Shown: positions 11,349 to 21,614 of the stretch, piece by piece | Layout of the letters: every line of letters starts with the position of its first letter | How positions within the stretch are numbered: position 1 is the first letter of the stretch | Assembly: GCA_022495995.1 (NCBI GenBank) | Contig: JAFEMH010002594.1 | Coordinates: forward strand, 124,001-188,000 | Direction of reading: 5' to 3' | Origin: Adenophora triphylla var. japonica | Taxonomy: Eukaryota > Streptophyta > Magnoliopsida > Asterales > Campanulaceae | DNA: 64,000 nucleotides | Program-made: the position numbers and the translations under genes | The notes under the pieces: model-generated | The model's input: only the letters and a program-made list of their open reading frames with translations | Database searches by the model: none | Told to the model about the DNA's origin: nothing

Positions 11349-11761
11349 GCCCGAGACATTTATGGCTACCGAGGAGGCGGGCCCGAGCCGCAAGAGGGGC
11401 CGGGGGAAAGCACCGGCCACCGAGGACTCTGATTGACTTCTGAGATTGATTTTTTGGGACTGGGATTGGGATTGTACTTATTCAGGCAGATACATTTTAT
11501 GCACACATTTTTTTTTGCTTTTCTCTCTTTTTTTTGGAATGTAATAACTTAGGATTTTATTTTATTTTATCTATCATGAATTCAATTTTATATGAATGCA
11601 TTGTTGCATGAGCCCCGGTTTTTTGGCAAGGGTGTGAGTATTTGGTATGTGAGCTGTTTGGGTAGGCTTTGCATAGGTTTCGAGCAATCGGGATGAAAAT
11701 ATTCCTCCGTGGTGCAGCAGTTTGGACTGTTGCAGATTTTTTCTGGTGATGGCATTTATGT

Positions 11762-11801
11762 CTGCGCGGATAGGACAGAATCGACACTTTGTCCTTTAAT
11801 T
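11762..11801 (+). promoter_or_regulatory. Putative promoter of the second antisense gene
   Basis: CATTTATGTCTGCGCGGAT (box 11762-11769, one change from CCGCGCGG) matches the LTR text CATTTATGTCCGCGCGGAT around 5975-5991 on the same strand. About 25 bp further a TTTAATTTT stretch (11795-11803) could serve as a weak TATA. The ATG of the gene is 93 bp beyond. Confidence 0.45.
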
Positions 11802-11893
11802 TTGCTTCGTATCTGGTCTTCCTTTATTTCAAATTCAAACACCTTCTTCAACCACCGGTTCAAACGGCCATTTTCGGGAGAAGGAGAAAAACC

Positions 11894-13405
11894 ATGGAGA
11901 GAATTGTGAGCATGAAAAATCCATCCAAATTATCCCAAAATTCTCAAATGCAATTCTTCAACAAGTTTAAAGAGTGGTCTCGGGAGATTATGCATGAGAG
12001 GAGGTCATTCTTTGAAGAAAGGTACAAGATACGATGCTTGTGGTCTCTCAAGGAATTGGTTTCGGATTATGAGCTTTTGAGAGCTTCTTCCTCATTTTGG
12101 GACACTAGAAGGCATGTTTTTTGCTTTTCTTACAATGAAATGGTCCCGACTTTTGAAGAATTTCGGGCTTTGCTTGGTGGTCCTGAGGTGGAGGATATTG
12201 CAATTCCTTTGCCCGGAGGAGCCTCTTTTGTTGACAAGCTGTGCAACCTTCTTTATCTTTCCCCGGAGGAAGCACAAGGTATGATCTGTGGTCCCGATCA
12301 TTTTAACATTTCTGGTCTCCCTGATAGATTTAGGGGCTTAGGCTTGCTTGACGATGCCTATTGGGATGCCTTTGCACTTTGCATGTTCGGGACCTTGTTC
12401 CTGGTTTATTCTTTTGGGATCTGTCATCGGGCTCTGCTAGATGTAGTCGTTCACTGTCGCTTGGGCAGAGACGTTGTACCCTTGATCTTGGGAGAGACTT
12501 TTCATGCTCTCGACAGGCTGGCTACCGGGAGACGGTATATGCACGGGGGCAGACCATTTCTTTTGACCCTGTGGCTGATGGAGCGCTTGGGGGTTCTTCG
12601 GGAAACTTCTGATATGATCAAGCCTTGGACATTTGCCAGGAGAGGGGTTTTGGTGGATTTTGAGGATCAGGGCTCGTGGGAGCGATGGATGGCTGGTTGT
12701 CAGACTGAAGATATCAGATGGTCGGTGCCTTATTGGCGGGTGGAGACTCGGAGAGTGCTTCAGGATGGATCTCCCGTGGTTATGCTTCCGGGGCTTTCTC
12801 AGTCCAGCTTTTACATTCCGGCTTTGGTTCTGAGACAGTTCGGTTTGGAGCAGGTTCCTTTGGAGGACTTTGATGATATAGCCACCAGGGTGGTGGCTTC
12901 TGCTTCTATGGATGATCCTTCGGTGTTTTCCTTTCTTTCCCGAGTATGGAGGTATGACGTCTTTCCTCCTCGGGTTATCCTCAGGCGTCCGAGACCTGTG
13001 TTCTTGACCACTTGGTACCTGGATTGGTACGAGAGGCATTTTGGGGAGACTCAGATGGCTATTTTGAGACGGCGTGAGGCCATTGTGGGTGCGGAGGACC
13101 AGACAGTTTCGGAGAGGAGGAGGGCCGAGGCGAGGGCCAACCCTCATGACAGGAGCGGAGATGTTGTGACCGACTATGAGGCTTATGTCAAGAGACAGGA
13201 GAGGAGGGCTCCTATGCTACCATCTAGGCTACAGGAGATGAGAGATGACACTAGGGCTACTAAGGCCCTGACAGAGGCTGGTTTGATAGATCCTGTTCCT
13301 ATACCAGAGCTTGGCAGGAGGAAGACCGACATTTTTCCTGTTCAGAGGAAGAAGACCCGAAGGGGGAAGAAGAGGGGAGATGCCAGTACGAGTGACTTGG
13401 AGTGA
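11894..13405 (+). CDS. Antisense TE-borne ORF, DUF7745-like plant protein
   Basis: An uninterrupted 503-codon frame in an otherwise decayed element. I start it at 11894 (ACC ATG G context) instead of the in-frame ATG at 11789, which falls inside the putative promoter. The N-terminal part has SLKELVSDYELLRASSSFWD, then VPTFEEFRALLG (residues about 80-100). The middle has LILGETFHALDRL and RPFLLTLWLMERLGVL; the C-terminus is basic (RKKTRRGKKRG), a likely nuclear signal. The pattern FWDxxxxxFxFxxxExxPTxEEFxxLL resembles the DUF7745 family that accompanies plant retrotransposons. The biochemical function is unknown. It lies antisense to pol, between integrase and the PMD gene, and has no visible intron. 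Confidence 0.7.
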   Translation: MERIVSMKNPSKLSQNSQMQFFNKFKEWSREIMHERRSFFEERYKIRCLWSLKELVSDYELLRASSSFWDTRRHVFCFSYNEMVPTFEEFRALLGGPEVEDIAIPLPGGASFVDKLCNLLYLSPEEAQGMICGPDHFNISGLPDRFRGLGLLDDAYWDAFALCMFGTLFLVYSFGICHRALLDVVVHCRLGRDVVPLILGETFHALDRLATGRRYMHGGRPFLLTLWLMERLGVLRETSDMIKPWTFARRGVLVDFEDQGSWERWMAGCQTEDIRWSVPYWRVETRRVLQDGSPVVMLPGLSQSSFYIPALVLRQFGLEQVPLEDFDDIATRVVASASMDDPSVFSFLSRVWRYDVFPPRVILRRPRPVFLTTWYLDWYERHFGETQMAILRRREAIVGAEDQTVSERRRAEARANPHDRSGDVVTDYEAYVKRQERRAPMLPSRLQEMRDDTRATKALTEAGLIDPVPIPELGRRKTDIFPVQRKKTRRGKKRGDASTSDLE

Positions 13406-13805
13406 TTCTGAGTTTTCCGAGTATCCCTTTCTTGTCGTAGCAGACACATTAGTTTGATTATGTATCTTAGTTTCTTTTAGCAGGTTGCTAGTTGTAGGAA
13501 TGAACCGGGCTTAGACTCATCAAAAAGCTTTTAACTTGTAATGAATATGTGAATTGTTTTAGAGTTTTTCGAGACGCTTTCATGGTCTGATCAGTGTATT
13601 GATGTCAAAGTATGACTTTTATTTGTGTTTTAGACTGAACCGTTTCCTTGCCCTACGTTCCCTTCGGACAAAGGGCTCGGGTCTCCGTAGTTCGACCCGG
13701 CTTTTTGTTTTTTGTTTTTTTTTTTTTTTGTTTTTGTTTTTTTTTTGTTTTTTTTTTTGGTGCAACCCCCGTTTTTACCTAGGCCGCCCTTTTCGAGTTT
13801 TCAAC
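13406..13805. other. T-rich spacer between the antisense ORF and integrase
   Basis: No gene. It contains T/G-rich runs at about 13685-13760, which may hold the 3' ends of both convergent transcripts. No specific poly(A) signal could be assigned. Confidence 0.4.
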
Positions 13806-14585
13806 CTAGTTGGGTATTACTCTTTTAGCACTCTTTTTTTTGACTCGGTGTTTTTTACGCGTAGTATCTGCGTGTGACTTGTCACCATTCACTGGGTGTA
13901 CAAAGGGATTTCCGTCGAGGTCTGCAAGTTGCATGGCTCCTCCGGAGAAGATCTTCTGGACGACATATGGCCCGACCCAGACAGGTTCCCATTTGCCAAG
14001 CGGGTTGACACGGACCGGGGGCTTCTCTTTTAAAATGAGATCACCTTCTCGGATCTCCCGATGCTTCACTTTCTTGTCGAAGGCTCTGGCCATTCTCCCT
14101 TGGTAAGCTCGGATATGTTCCATGGCCTTCAATCGTCGTTCATCTAGCAGGGCCAATTCATTATGGCGACTTTGGAGCCATTCGACCTCATTGATCTGAC
14201 TTTCCAACAGTACCCGGAGTGAAGGGATTTCTAGCTTGATTGGGAGTACGGCTTCCATTCCGTAGGTAAGAGCAAATGGGGTCTCTCCTGTTGCAGATCT
14301 GACTGATGTTCTGTAGCCCCAGAGTGCCAGGTGTAGCTTCTCGGGCCAATCTCTGCCTCGGACAGCCATTTTCCGGATGATGTTTTCTAAAGTCTTGTTT
14401 GCTGCTTCGACGGCTCCGTTGATTTGGGGCCTGTAGGAAGATGACTTGTGACGGGTTATTCTGAATTCTGCCAGCAGCCTATCGCATTCCCCCTCAAAGT
14501 GGGATCCATTATCTGAGATGATTTCGGCTGGCAACCCGTATCTGCATATGATGTTTTCTTTGATGAAGAGGGCTACTTTCCTTGA
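13806..14585 (-). pseudogene. Tat element integrase, C-terminal half
   Basis: From about 14585 the minus strand reads an integrase core from the ICRYGLPAEIISDNGSHF block (second catalytic Asp), then YRPQINGAVEAANKTLENII (catalytic Glu), ALWGYRTSVRSATGETPFAL and a C-terminal GPY-like block (WEPVWVGPYVV). The zinc finger and the first catalytic Asp are missing because the sequence joins directly to non-integrase DNA near 14590. Open for 242 codons from the ATG at 14534. It cannot be an active integrase. Confidence 0.88.
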
Positions 14586-15697
14586 GTTGAGGATTTTATA
14601 GGACTTTGTAGGGTATCCTTTTCAGTTTCTCCGAAGAAACTACCAATCTGCATCCCTTTAGGCTCTTCCGCAGTTCCCAAATTCACACTTGTCAAAACCT
14701 CTTCGGCAGCTTGGGCTCGATTTTCCTTTTTTTGAACAACCTGCTTAAAGATTTTTGTTCTTTTTTTTATTTAATGTGTCTGCTTCTTTATCTAATGAAT
14801 TATTATTAAATGTTTTTTTTATTAATTAATTAATCATTAGTTAAAGTGGCAATCAAGGGATACTCAGAAAGGTTCGTCATTTCATTAGGAACGAAAGGAA
14901 GTACATCATTTGCTATAGACTCGTAGTCTTTAGGCGTAAGGCCGTCGGACGACTCTAGAGACTTAATCTTGACCATGAAGGACTCGGAGGACTCTAACTA
15001 GATTGACACAGAGGGACGGGGGACTAATCCAGGCTTGGTGATCATTTCTTCTTTGGTCGCGGACGGGCCTGAGAGAGTTTCCCGATTCTTCAATGGCATC
15101 GCTGTCAGGGGCGTCATGACTCGAGAATTGTACTGCTTCTGTCCTCCTTCCTCGATCATTGCTACCATCTCTTTGGCTGAAATTTGAAATCAATCGGGTC
15201 GGCACTGGACTTCTTCCCGAATAAGCTGCTGCATAATCGGGCCATCCCAGTCATCGAAAAGACTTACGTGGCTTTGGCTTTCGGCACGGTCAATTCAAAC
15301 TCAGGCTTCGGACCTTCTGGGCGTAGGAATTGTGGTTGTGAGCTTCTCGAACTTGTTCCACTAGGCTTGGCACGCCTTTGAAAGTGTACTTACTCTTCAT
15401 GGTAGTGGTAGCCCCGGGTATCTTGGGTAGGTCCAGGAACATTCTACAGACCGGGTTAGCTTTGGCTCCCCTGAACTTGTTGAGGCTATCCTGTAGCTTC
15501 GGCCACCCTTCTGTAGGAGTGGGCTCTATGATGTTACCCGGTTGTGTAGGGCCCTTTACAAAGTAGTCGGCCAAATTAGGATGAAAGGGAGAGATTTAGG
15601 GTTGGTCAGGACCCTTTTCTTTCCTTTGTAGAGCAAATTCTTTTTCTTTCGCGGTGTCCACCTGAGGTGGCCTCATATCCCGAGCCGTGGCGAAGTT
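14586..15697 (-). other. Deletion scar and pre-RT remnant of the Tat pol
   Basis: Minus strand 14720-14593 encodes VNLGTAEEPKGMQIGSFF, which matches the segment that precedes RT in Tat elements (NxGTEEEPKEVKIG-type). Directly after it the integrase half begins, so the whole RT, RNase H and integrase N-terminus are absent. 14721-14960 is AT-rich, where Ogre-type elements have an intron; I cannot prove one. 15290-15574 is an open stretch (YFVKGPTQPGNI) of the protease-RT linker. Confidence 0.6.
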
Positions 15698-16330
15698 TTA
15701 CTGTCCTTTCACCTCGATGAGTTTGTGAGTTCCTTGTTGGTGCTTTCCCCAGGGCCAGAGGCCGGATAGATAGCTCATCTTTCTCATCATTTTCAAGACC
15801 GGAGGGATTTTATCCCGAGTGATCGTCAGATCTATGTTGCACACTTGGGCTTTGGGAGGCTCGACCGTGAAGCCTGTTAGCATGAGACCTTCCTCGTCAT
15901 GTTTGATTTCCAGAATAGGTATTCCACCTGTATCCGTGCCCTCCAAGGTGACTAAATCCCCGTAAATGGTCGTCAGGTCCCCATTCGAGACGAATTTCAC
16001 ACACTGGTGGAGGCTTGAGGCAACCCCTTTGACCTGATGCAGCCAAGGTCTTCCTAATAAGGCATTAAAAGTGATCGGGATGTCGATAACCCGGAATTCC
16101 ACAGTATCAATTTCGGCCAAACCAGAGGTCCAAAGTAGCAACTCCAAGGATCGCTCGGATGTCGAGTCGTAAGCTTTGGCTTGTGAGGCAAGAAGGTTTC
16201 AAGTCTCAGTCTTGATGTCAAGCGAGCTCATGATCTTTGCCGGAAGAATATTCATTCGGACCCATTGTCCCAACCGGGACTCGAGGGAGGCGTCGTTCAT
16301 CCAATTGGGTGTGATGAAGAGAGGCTCGTT
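15698..16330 (-). pseudogene. Tat element protease C-terminus and G-patch-like tail
   Basis: The frame 16147-15698 contains FRVIDIPITFNALLGRPWLH, the C-terminal part of the Tat aspartic protease (xxYNxLLGRPWLH), followed by a segment ending in LWPWGKHQQGTHK. The latter resembles the GLGKxxQG tail of this lineage. The active-site D-[ST]-G is expected near 16330, where frames are broken and I could not find it. Decayed. Confidence 0.65.
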
Positions 16331-19300
16331 ATGATCGGCCCCGAATTGAGGGAGATCGAGATGCGTGAAAGTGATTATGTTCCCGTAGTGGATGTTTCCA
16401 ATCACTGTACCACATCATCGGGAGTAGCATCGATAGGGACCAGAGTGCGGGCAGGCTTTCTTCCAACTTTAGCTTGTGGGGATAGGATGAGGTGAGCGGG
16501 GGACCATAGAGAGATGTTGGCTGTGTTTGCTTCAACTGAGTGAGCACGGGATCCTCCTTTCCGGGGTCAGGAGCTTCGGCTATCTTAGCATAGGGGCGGC
16601 GGTTCTCCTCAGGTGCTTGATCTGTGGCCTTCTTATCCGTCTTGGGATTCCCTTGGAAGATTTGCCCAGATCGGGTCAACAGGTTGACTTCCTCATCAGT
16701 TGCTTCTTGACTAGATTTCTCCAGTGCTTCTAAGGTCAACGGGGGAGCCTTTTTGGCTATCGGCCACTGGTTCTGACGGAGTCTAGCAAAGGTGAGGGGC
16801 TGAACTTGGTACATGCTTGGCTCCTTCCCCGGGCGGCCCTTATAACGCTTCCCAAGTCACGAGGCTTTTGAGTCGGGGTTGTGTTGTTTCCCACTGGATG
16901 GCCCACGAGCTAGGGCGTCCTCCGGTCGCTCCCTTGCTTGCCTTACTCATAGTTATCATACAACAAGAGTCGCTATTGTCGGGGCTCGGCGGCTTTCCGA
17001 TTTCATCCCGGTATAGTGCGGCCATTACGGTTCCTTTACATGTTCGGAATATTTGGAGATAATTATAGCACTCTGTGTGGGGCGCATCCGGTATCATGCC
17101 GTTTTCCAGGACTTCTACGAGAGGCGACATACATTCGGGGAAGGTGACCTCTTCTTGGGTAACCACGACAAGAAGTGTTACTTTGTTCAGGGTGGATTTG
17201 ATCTGACCATGGTTATTTTCTCATTTGGGCGGATGGGAGTTAGTTTCCCTCTCTCTATCGATCCTCGACTATCGGCTGGATCGAATGCTGAAAACCCTTT
17301 CCCAAAGCATGGTAGGCGTGTTGAACTCTAAAACATCCACATGCTCGGACCCGGGAAACTTCGTGGCCTTCATGTATCCTCGGTTTCATATTCGTCTTTT
17401 GAAGTGTCTTCGTCGTCGCTTGCTTGACAACCAACCATTGTGTCGCTCCCATGGTAGGATTGTTTAGGCTGATTGTTCCAGTTGATTCCGGATGCAGGGC
17501 CTCGGTTGACTCTTCGCTCTCGTCATCATCATCGTCGTCATTGTCGCCATCGGAATCATCTTCCCACTAAGGATTTCGGCGAGAGGAACGCCGATCTAAC
17601 CCGTTAGGGAATATGGGTGCGTGCAGGCGAGAAATTGTCATATGCTCCCGTTCTCGGGATCATATTCGGCCCTCTCCCAAAACCAACTTGCGAAGTGTAC
17701 TAGCTCCGGATGCTCTTCGGCCTCTTTGCGATAAGCCCGGTACTGGCGCTCGCAGGAAGCTTTCTTGCTCGATTCTTCTCGGGATTGTTCTAACCATCTT
17801 GTGTAAATGGTTTCTCATGTTTTGACCGAATGTAGCCTCAGTTCTTCGGTATCGGCTTTCCCTTCACCCGAGAAATGGCGGGCCCCGTATTCTTGCAGGA
17901 AGTCTCTGACATGAGACCAAGGTGGGCTGACTTGCTCATCGTCCTCAAGGTTGATGGGGAATCCGAATTCAGGATTTTCGACAAGGTTGGCCATAGGTAT
18001 TTGGGAACCTTCATCAGCATCTTCTTGGAAATGCGAAGGTTCTCCGCATTCAATCATATTCACCTGATTATGGTTCCTTGGCAGGGGATTTTTGACTGTA
18101 TTAGGCCCCTCAGGGCCTTCCAACTTTCCTTGCTCTATCAGTACTTGGATTGCCTTTTCGAGTAAAGCGGTTATACATTAGATGTCATGGGCTTGATGAA
18201 AAGCGCAATACTTTGAAGTATCCACGGGAGCATTCGGATTCACTGGGTTGGAAATTCTCCAAAGGCCGCAGCAAGCCTTCTTTCACCGAGTCCCTAAAGA
18301 TGTCATTGGAGGCATTCCAAAGTTTTCGAGGTTCGCGGCCCAGTGCAGGCTCATTTGGTTTCTACGGGAGCAAAAGGAGTTGTGTTATTACATTCTGTCC
18401 CGCGTAGTTAATCATCTCTTTGCCTTTAGCGGGGAGCGAGGCGGTGTTTGAAGGAGGAGCCCAATATCTGTAGCGGCGCAGCGTAATGGATCTTGATTGT
18501 AAGCCTTTTCAAACTTAGGCTGGCGGAGTTAACCGTAGGCCGTAAGTCTGAGTACGGGAAGTGGCCCGAGGAGGCTCTCGGATGTGGTTTCAAGCATAGT
18601 ACGACCGAAAGATATCCAGTTGTTCCTCTTGAAGGAGGGATGGCCATTTCACCGAGTTTCGAGATTCCACAGCTTGTAGAAGTCCCCAACATTCTCATCG
18701 GGAATGTTATGCCTTTGTTGTTTGTAGGTCAACCCTATTTGTTTCCCACTCCAAGTTGGCCTTATACTTCTCTGTGAAGGCATTGGTGATCGGTCCCACG
18801 TAGTTACGGCTTTGGGTTTTCAAGCGAAAGAACCATTTTAAGGCACTGGATTTCAAAGATAGATCGAAATAGTCACCAGCTGGCGATTGGTGCATCCTTT
18901 GGCCTTCATTGCCAAGGTATACGTGTCCAGATGAGTTTTTGGGCATGCGAGTATCCCATCAAGGAGATCCAAGTTAGGCATCACGAATTTGTGGGCGCGG
19001 AGGAACAATGGAGTCCGGGTCAGTAGGCCGGAAGCGGATTTCTTAGCGGTCGGTCGGCAATCTGTGCTTTCATTTCTTTATGTTGTTCCATGAACCGAGG
19101 CCGGATGAGGGTCTTGTGGTAGAACCATGGCATTCAAACTAGTGGCTGAGCTAGAGAGGAGCTACCAGCGGCGGCAGGCTGGTGGAGGGAGCCCGTCCCG
19201 GGGACGTGGGTGAAAACTGTCCTTGGCCCAAATTGCCCTGGGAGCATGAGTAGGAGCACAGGCGAAGGGATAGAACCTTGCGGCCTGCCGTTGATTTTCA

Positions 19301-20041
19301 ACGCGGCAAAGTAGGGGTGGAGGCAGCCCCAATGTAGGTTGGATAGCTTGGATTTCCGGAGTGGGACCCATAAGTAGGCTTCGGTGCGAATTTCTGCTGT
19401 CACATTTGTTGAATTGCATGTATTGGGCGAGGCGATGGTGTATAACATGATGGTGCTTGCGGTCTGGTGATTACGATGAAAGCGGGATGGAGGTTTGGTA
19501 ACCCATCGAACCCTGAGTGAGAAATGGGTTTGTGAAAGTAGGAGGAGCGAGTGAGCTAGCATCATTACGAGGAGGGGCTCCTGACGGCATGCATGCGAAC
19601 CGTTGTTGTGGCCCTTTCAACCGTTCTTTGCGAAGGCCGGATTGATCGGTTCCAAATTGAGGCGGGATCCCAATTAGCCGTGGCATTCCGAGGTAACCCC
19701 AACCATGAGAAGACATTCCCGTGCGGCTTTGTCCCCGGGAGCTGTGAGCGATTTGTGCCGTCGGGGCTGTATGGATCCAGTGAATTACGAAGAGCTGGGG
19801 GTGGTGACCCGAAGATTGAGGAGCATGGGTTCTCGTAGTGGTACCATAGGAGGTGGGTGGTGGCATCCTGGAGTAATCGGGGCGGCGAGAGTGGGATTGG
19901 CATCCTCTTCTTCTTCCACGGTGAAGGTGCCATCGGGATTGAGGCGGCGGCCAAACCATGGCTTTTGATAGCCTCCATAAGGCTATTCAGCTGTGCTTCC
20001 GTCGTAATCTCATACGTTACGCCAACCGATTCCCTTTGCAT
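16329..20041 (-). pseudogene. Tat element gag, multiply frameshifted
   Basis: The minus-strand frame beginning at the ATG 20041 (a Glu/Thr-rich start, then a Pro-rich stretch with many WPPP/PPPP-like words at 19134-19959) is a typical Tat gag N-terminus. The structural gag core is at 18946-18707: YFDLSLKSSALKWFFRLK and FTEKYKAN correspond to the FxxSLxGxAxxWFxxL ... FxxxYxxN pattern of retrotransposon gag. 18123-17815 and 17166-16840 are further in-register fragments. 16814-16329 is the gag-protease linker (LLTRSGQIFQ). At least four frame changes are visible, so no full Gag can be made. Confidence 0.7.
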
Positions 20042-21595
20042 TTGTTACTGTCCGAGGGGTCCGGGAGGCGGAGTGGCGTTGTCCCCATCATTACCGGCTG
20101 ATGCAGAACATTACGAAACCCGGAGTCGGAATAAACGGCGAGGCTGATGATGCGCTTGACTCTTCCCAACTGATCAAACGGTGACCCGGTGTCCGGAACC
20201 AACCTTTGTGAGGAGCTGCGGGGGGAAAAGGCACGAGGGTTCAGATGTCTGGGAATGAAGGAGGGTAAGTGTTTGGGCTTTGGGCTCATGCAACATGCGG
20301 TTATTTGTTCACGTTTACTTAAAACATGTTTTATTAACCTAATCGGTTGGAAAAGATTGCTCTTCTTTTTCGCAAACTACTCTGGATCCTGGATCAGTGG
20401 GCCCCGTCACTACGTCTATAAGCCCCTCGTATTCCACAGTATTTCGACCTCCCGGGGTGGACAGCCCGGCGATGGTCCTATAGGGCAAGCGGGTCCCACC
20501 GACCGAAAGAAAAACGATCCTAAAAGTCTGGCGGGTAATCGAGTCTTAACGAGCATTCGATGTAAATTACGGACAAAGCTGACGTCAAAGTCAAGATCAT
20601 GTCCGAGGGCTCGACAAAAAGCCGGCATGATTTGGACTGATAAGCATCCATGATTGATCTTGACTTATCGTCAATTAAGCCGTAATTAGGCATGGAATAA
20701 TCATTAATCCTTGATGACTCAGTGTCATGCTGGGAGTCAGTGTATAATTTGTGCCAGTCAGAGTCAAAGTCAAGGCGCCAGTCAATATCTGGTCAAAGTT
20801 CGTGACGGAAAACCGGCAGAACTTCGACTGATTAGGGTCCCCGAAAGATATTGACTTGGTATGCCGACTAAGACTTGAAAGGAAAGGTCTATACACAGAC
20901 AGGGCATGTCACAGACCAGACTAAAAACCAACCGGGTCTCGGACAAAGTGTGTCACGGACAAGTGCATGGTCGACACGAGGCTCCATGGGATGTTTGGGT
21001 AGTCCCGTGCTTGCACCTAGAGGCGTAATAAGACCAAACGGGCCGCGACAGGGATTTCCCCGAGTTAGGGACGTAGTGTGCAGTGTAAGGTCACGTGTGC
21101 GTAGTGTGCAAGCAGTCTATCTTCTTTTTCTGAGTAAAATAGAAATTTTTCATGTGTCTTAAAAAGAATGATGCATGATTTTTTTTTTGAAAATTTTCTT
21201 CTTTTTTTTTTTTTTGAAACTCCCTTTTTTTTTTTTGAAATTCTTTTTTTTTTTGAAATTCTTTTTTGAATTTTTTTTTGAAAGTAAATGCACACATAAG
21301 CACATAAACACATAATTCAAAATCCGAGGCAACGGGTCCGATAGTCAAACTTTTGACTTTTTCCGAGGCGGCCAAAACAACACGAAAATGTGAAAAATCA
21401 ACACACACCACAAATGATTCAAATGCCGGGACGGAAGCTTGACCCTCAAAAGATTTTTTTTTGAAAACAATGATACCGGTACGTGGGATTGTTAAACCAC
21501 AATTTATCCCCGACTCGTGTTAGGAGGCGATAACGGGAAGTTTAATGGTTTCCACCGATATACCAAATATCATTTTTTTTATAAAGCTTAATCAT
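20042..21595 (-). other. 5' leader of the Tat element
   Basis: About 1.55 kb between the PBS and gag. No domain-bearing ORF is seen, so the upstream ORF1 of true Ogre elements appears absent. It contains repeated words of the type CAAAGTC/AAGTCAA (20580-20900) and A/T-rich runs with (T)n GAAA at 21180-21290. Confidence 0.5.
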
Positions 21596-21613
21596 TCCCC
21601 AGCGGAGTCGCCA
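21596..21613 (-). other. Tat element primer binding site
   Basis: The minus strand reads TGGCGACTCCGCTGGGGA one base inside the 5' LTR. This matches the tRNA-type PBS (I believe tRNA-Arg) used by Ogre/Tat elements and fixes the orientation of the element. Confidence 0.75.
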
Positions 21614-21614
21614 C

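Noticed and set aside
12437..13147. 236-codon minus-strand ORF opposite the 503-codon gene
   Set aside because: Shadow of the plus-strand frame (RH/P/S-rich antisense translation), no family features.
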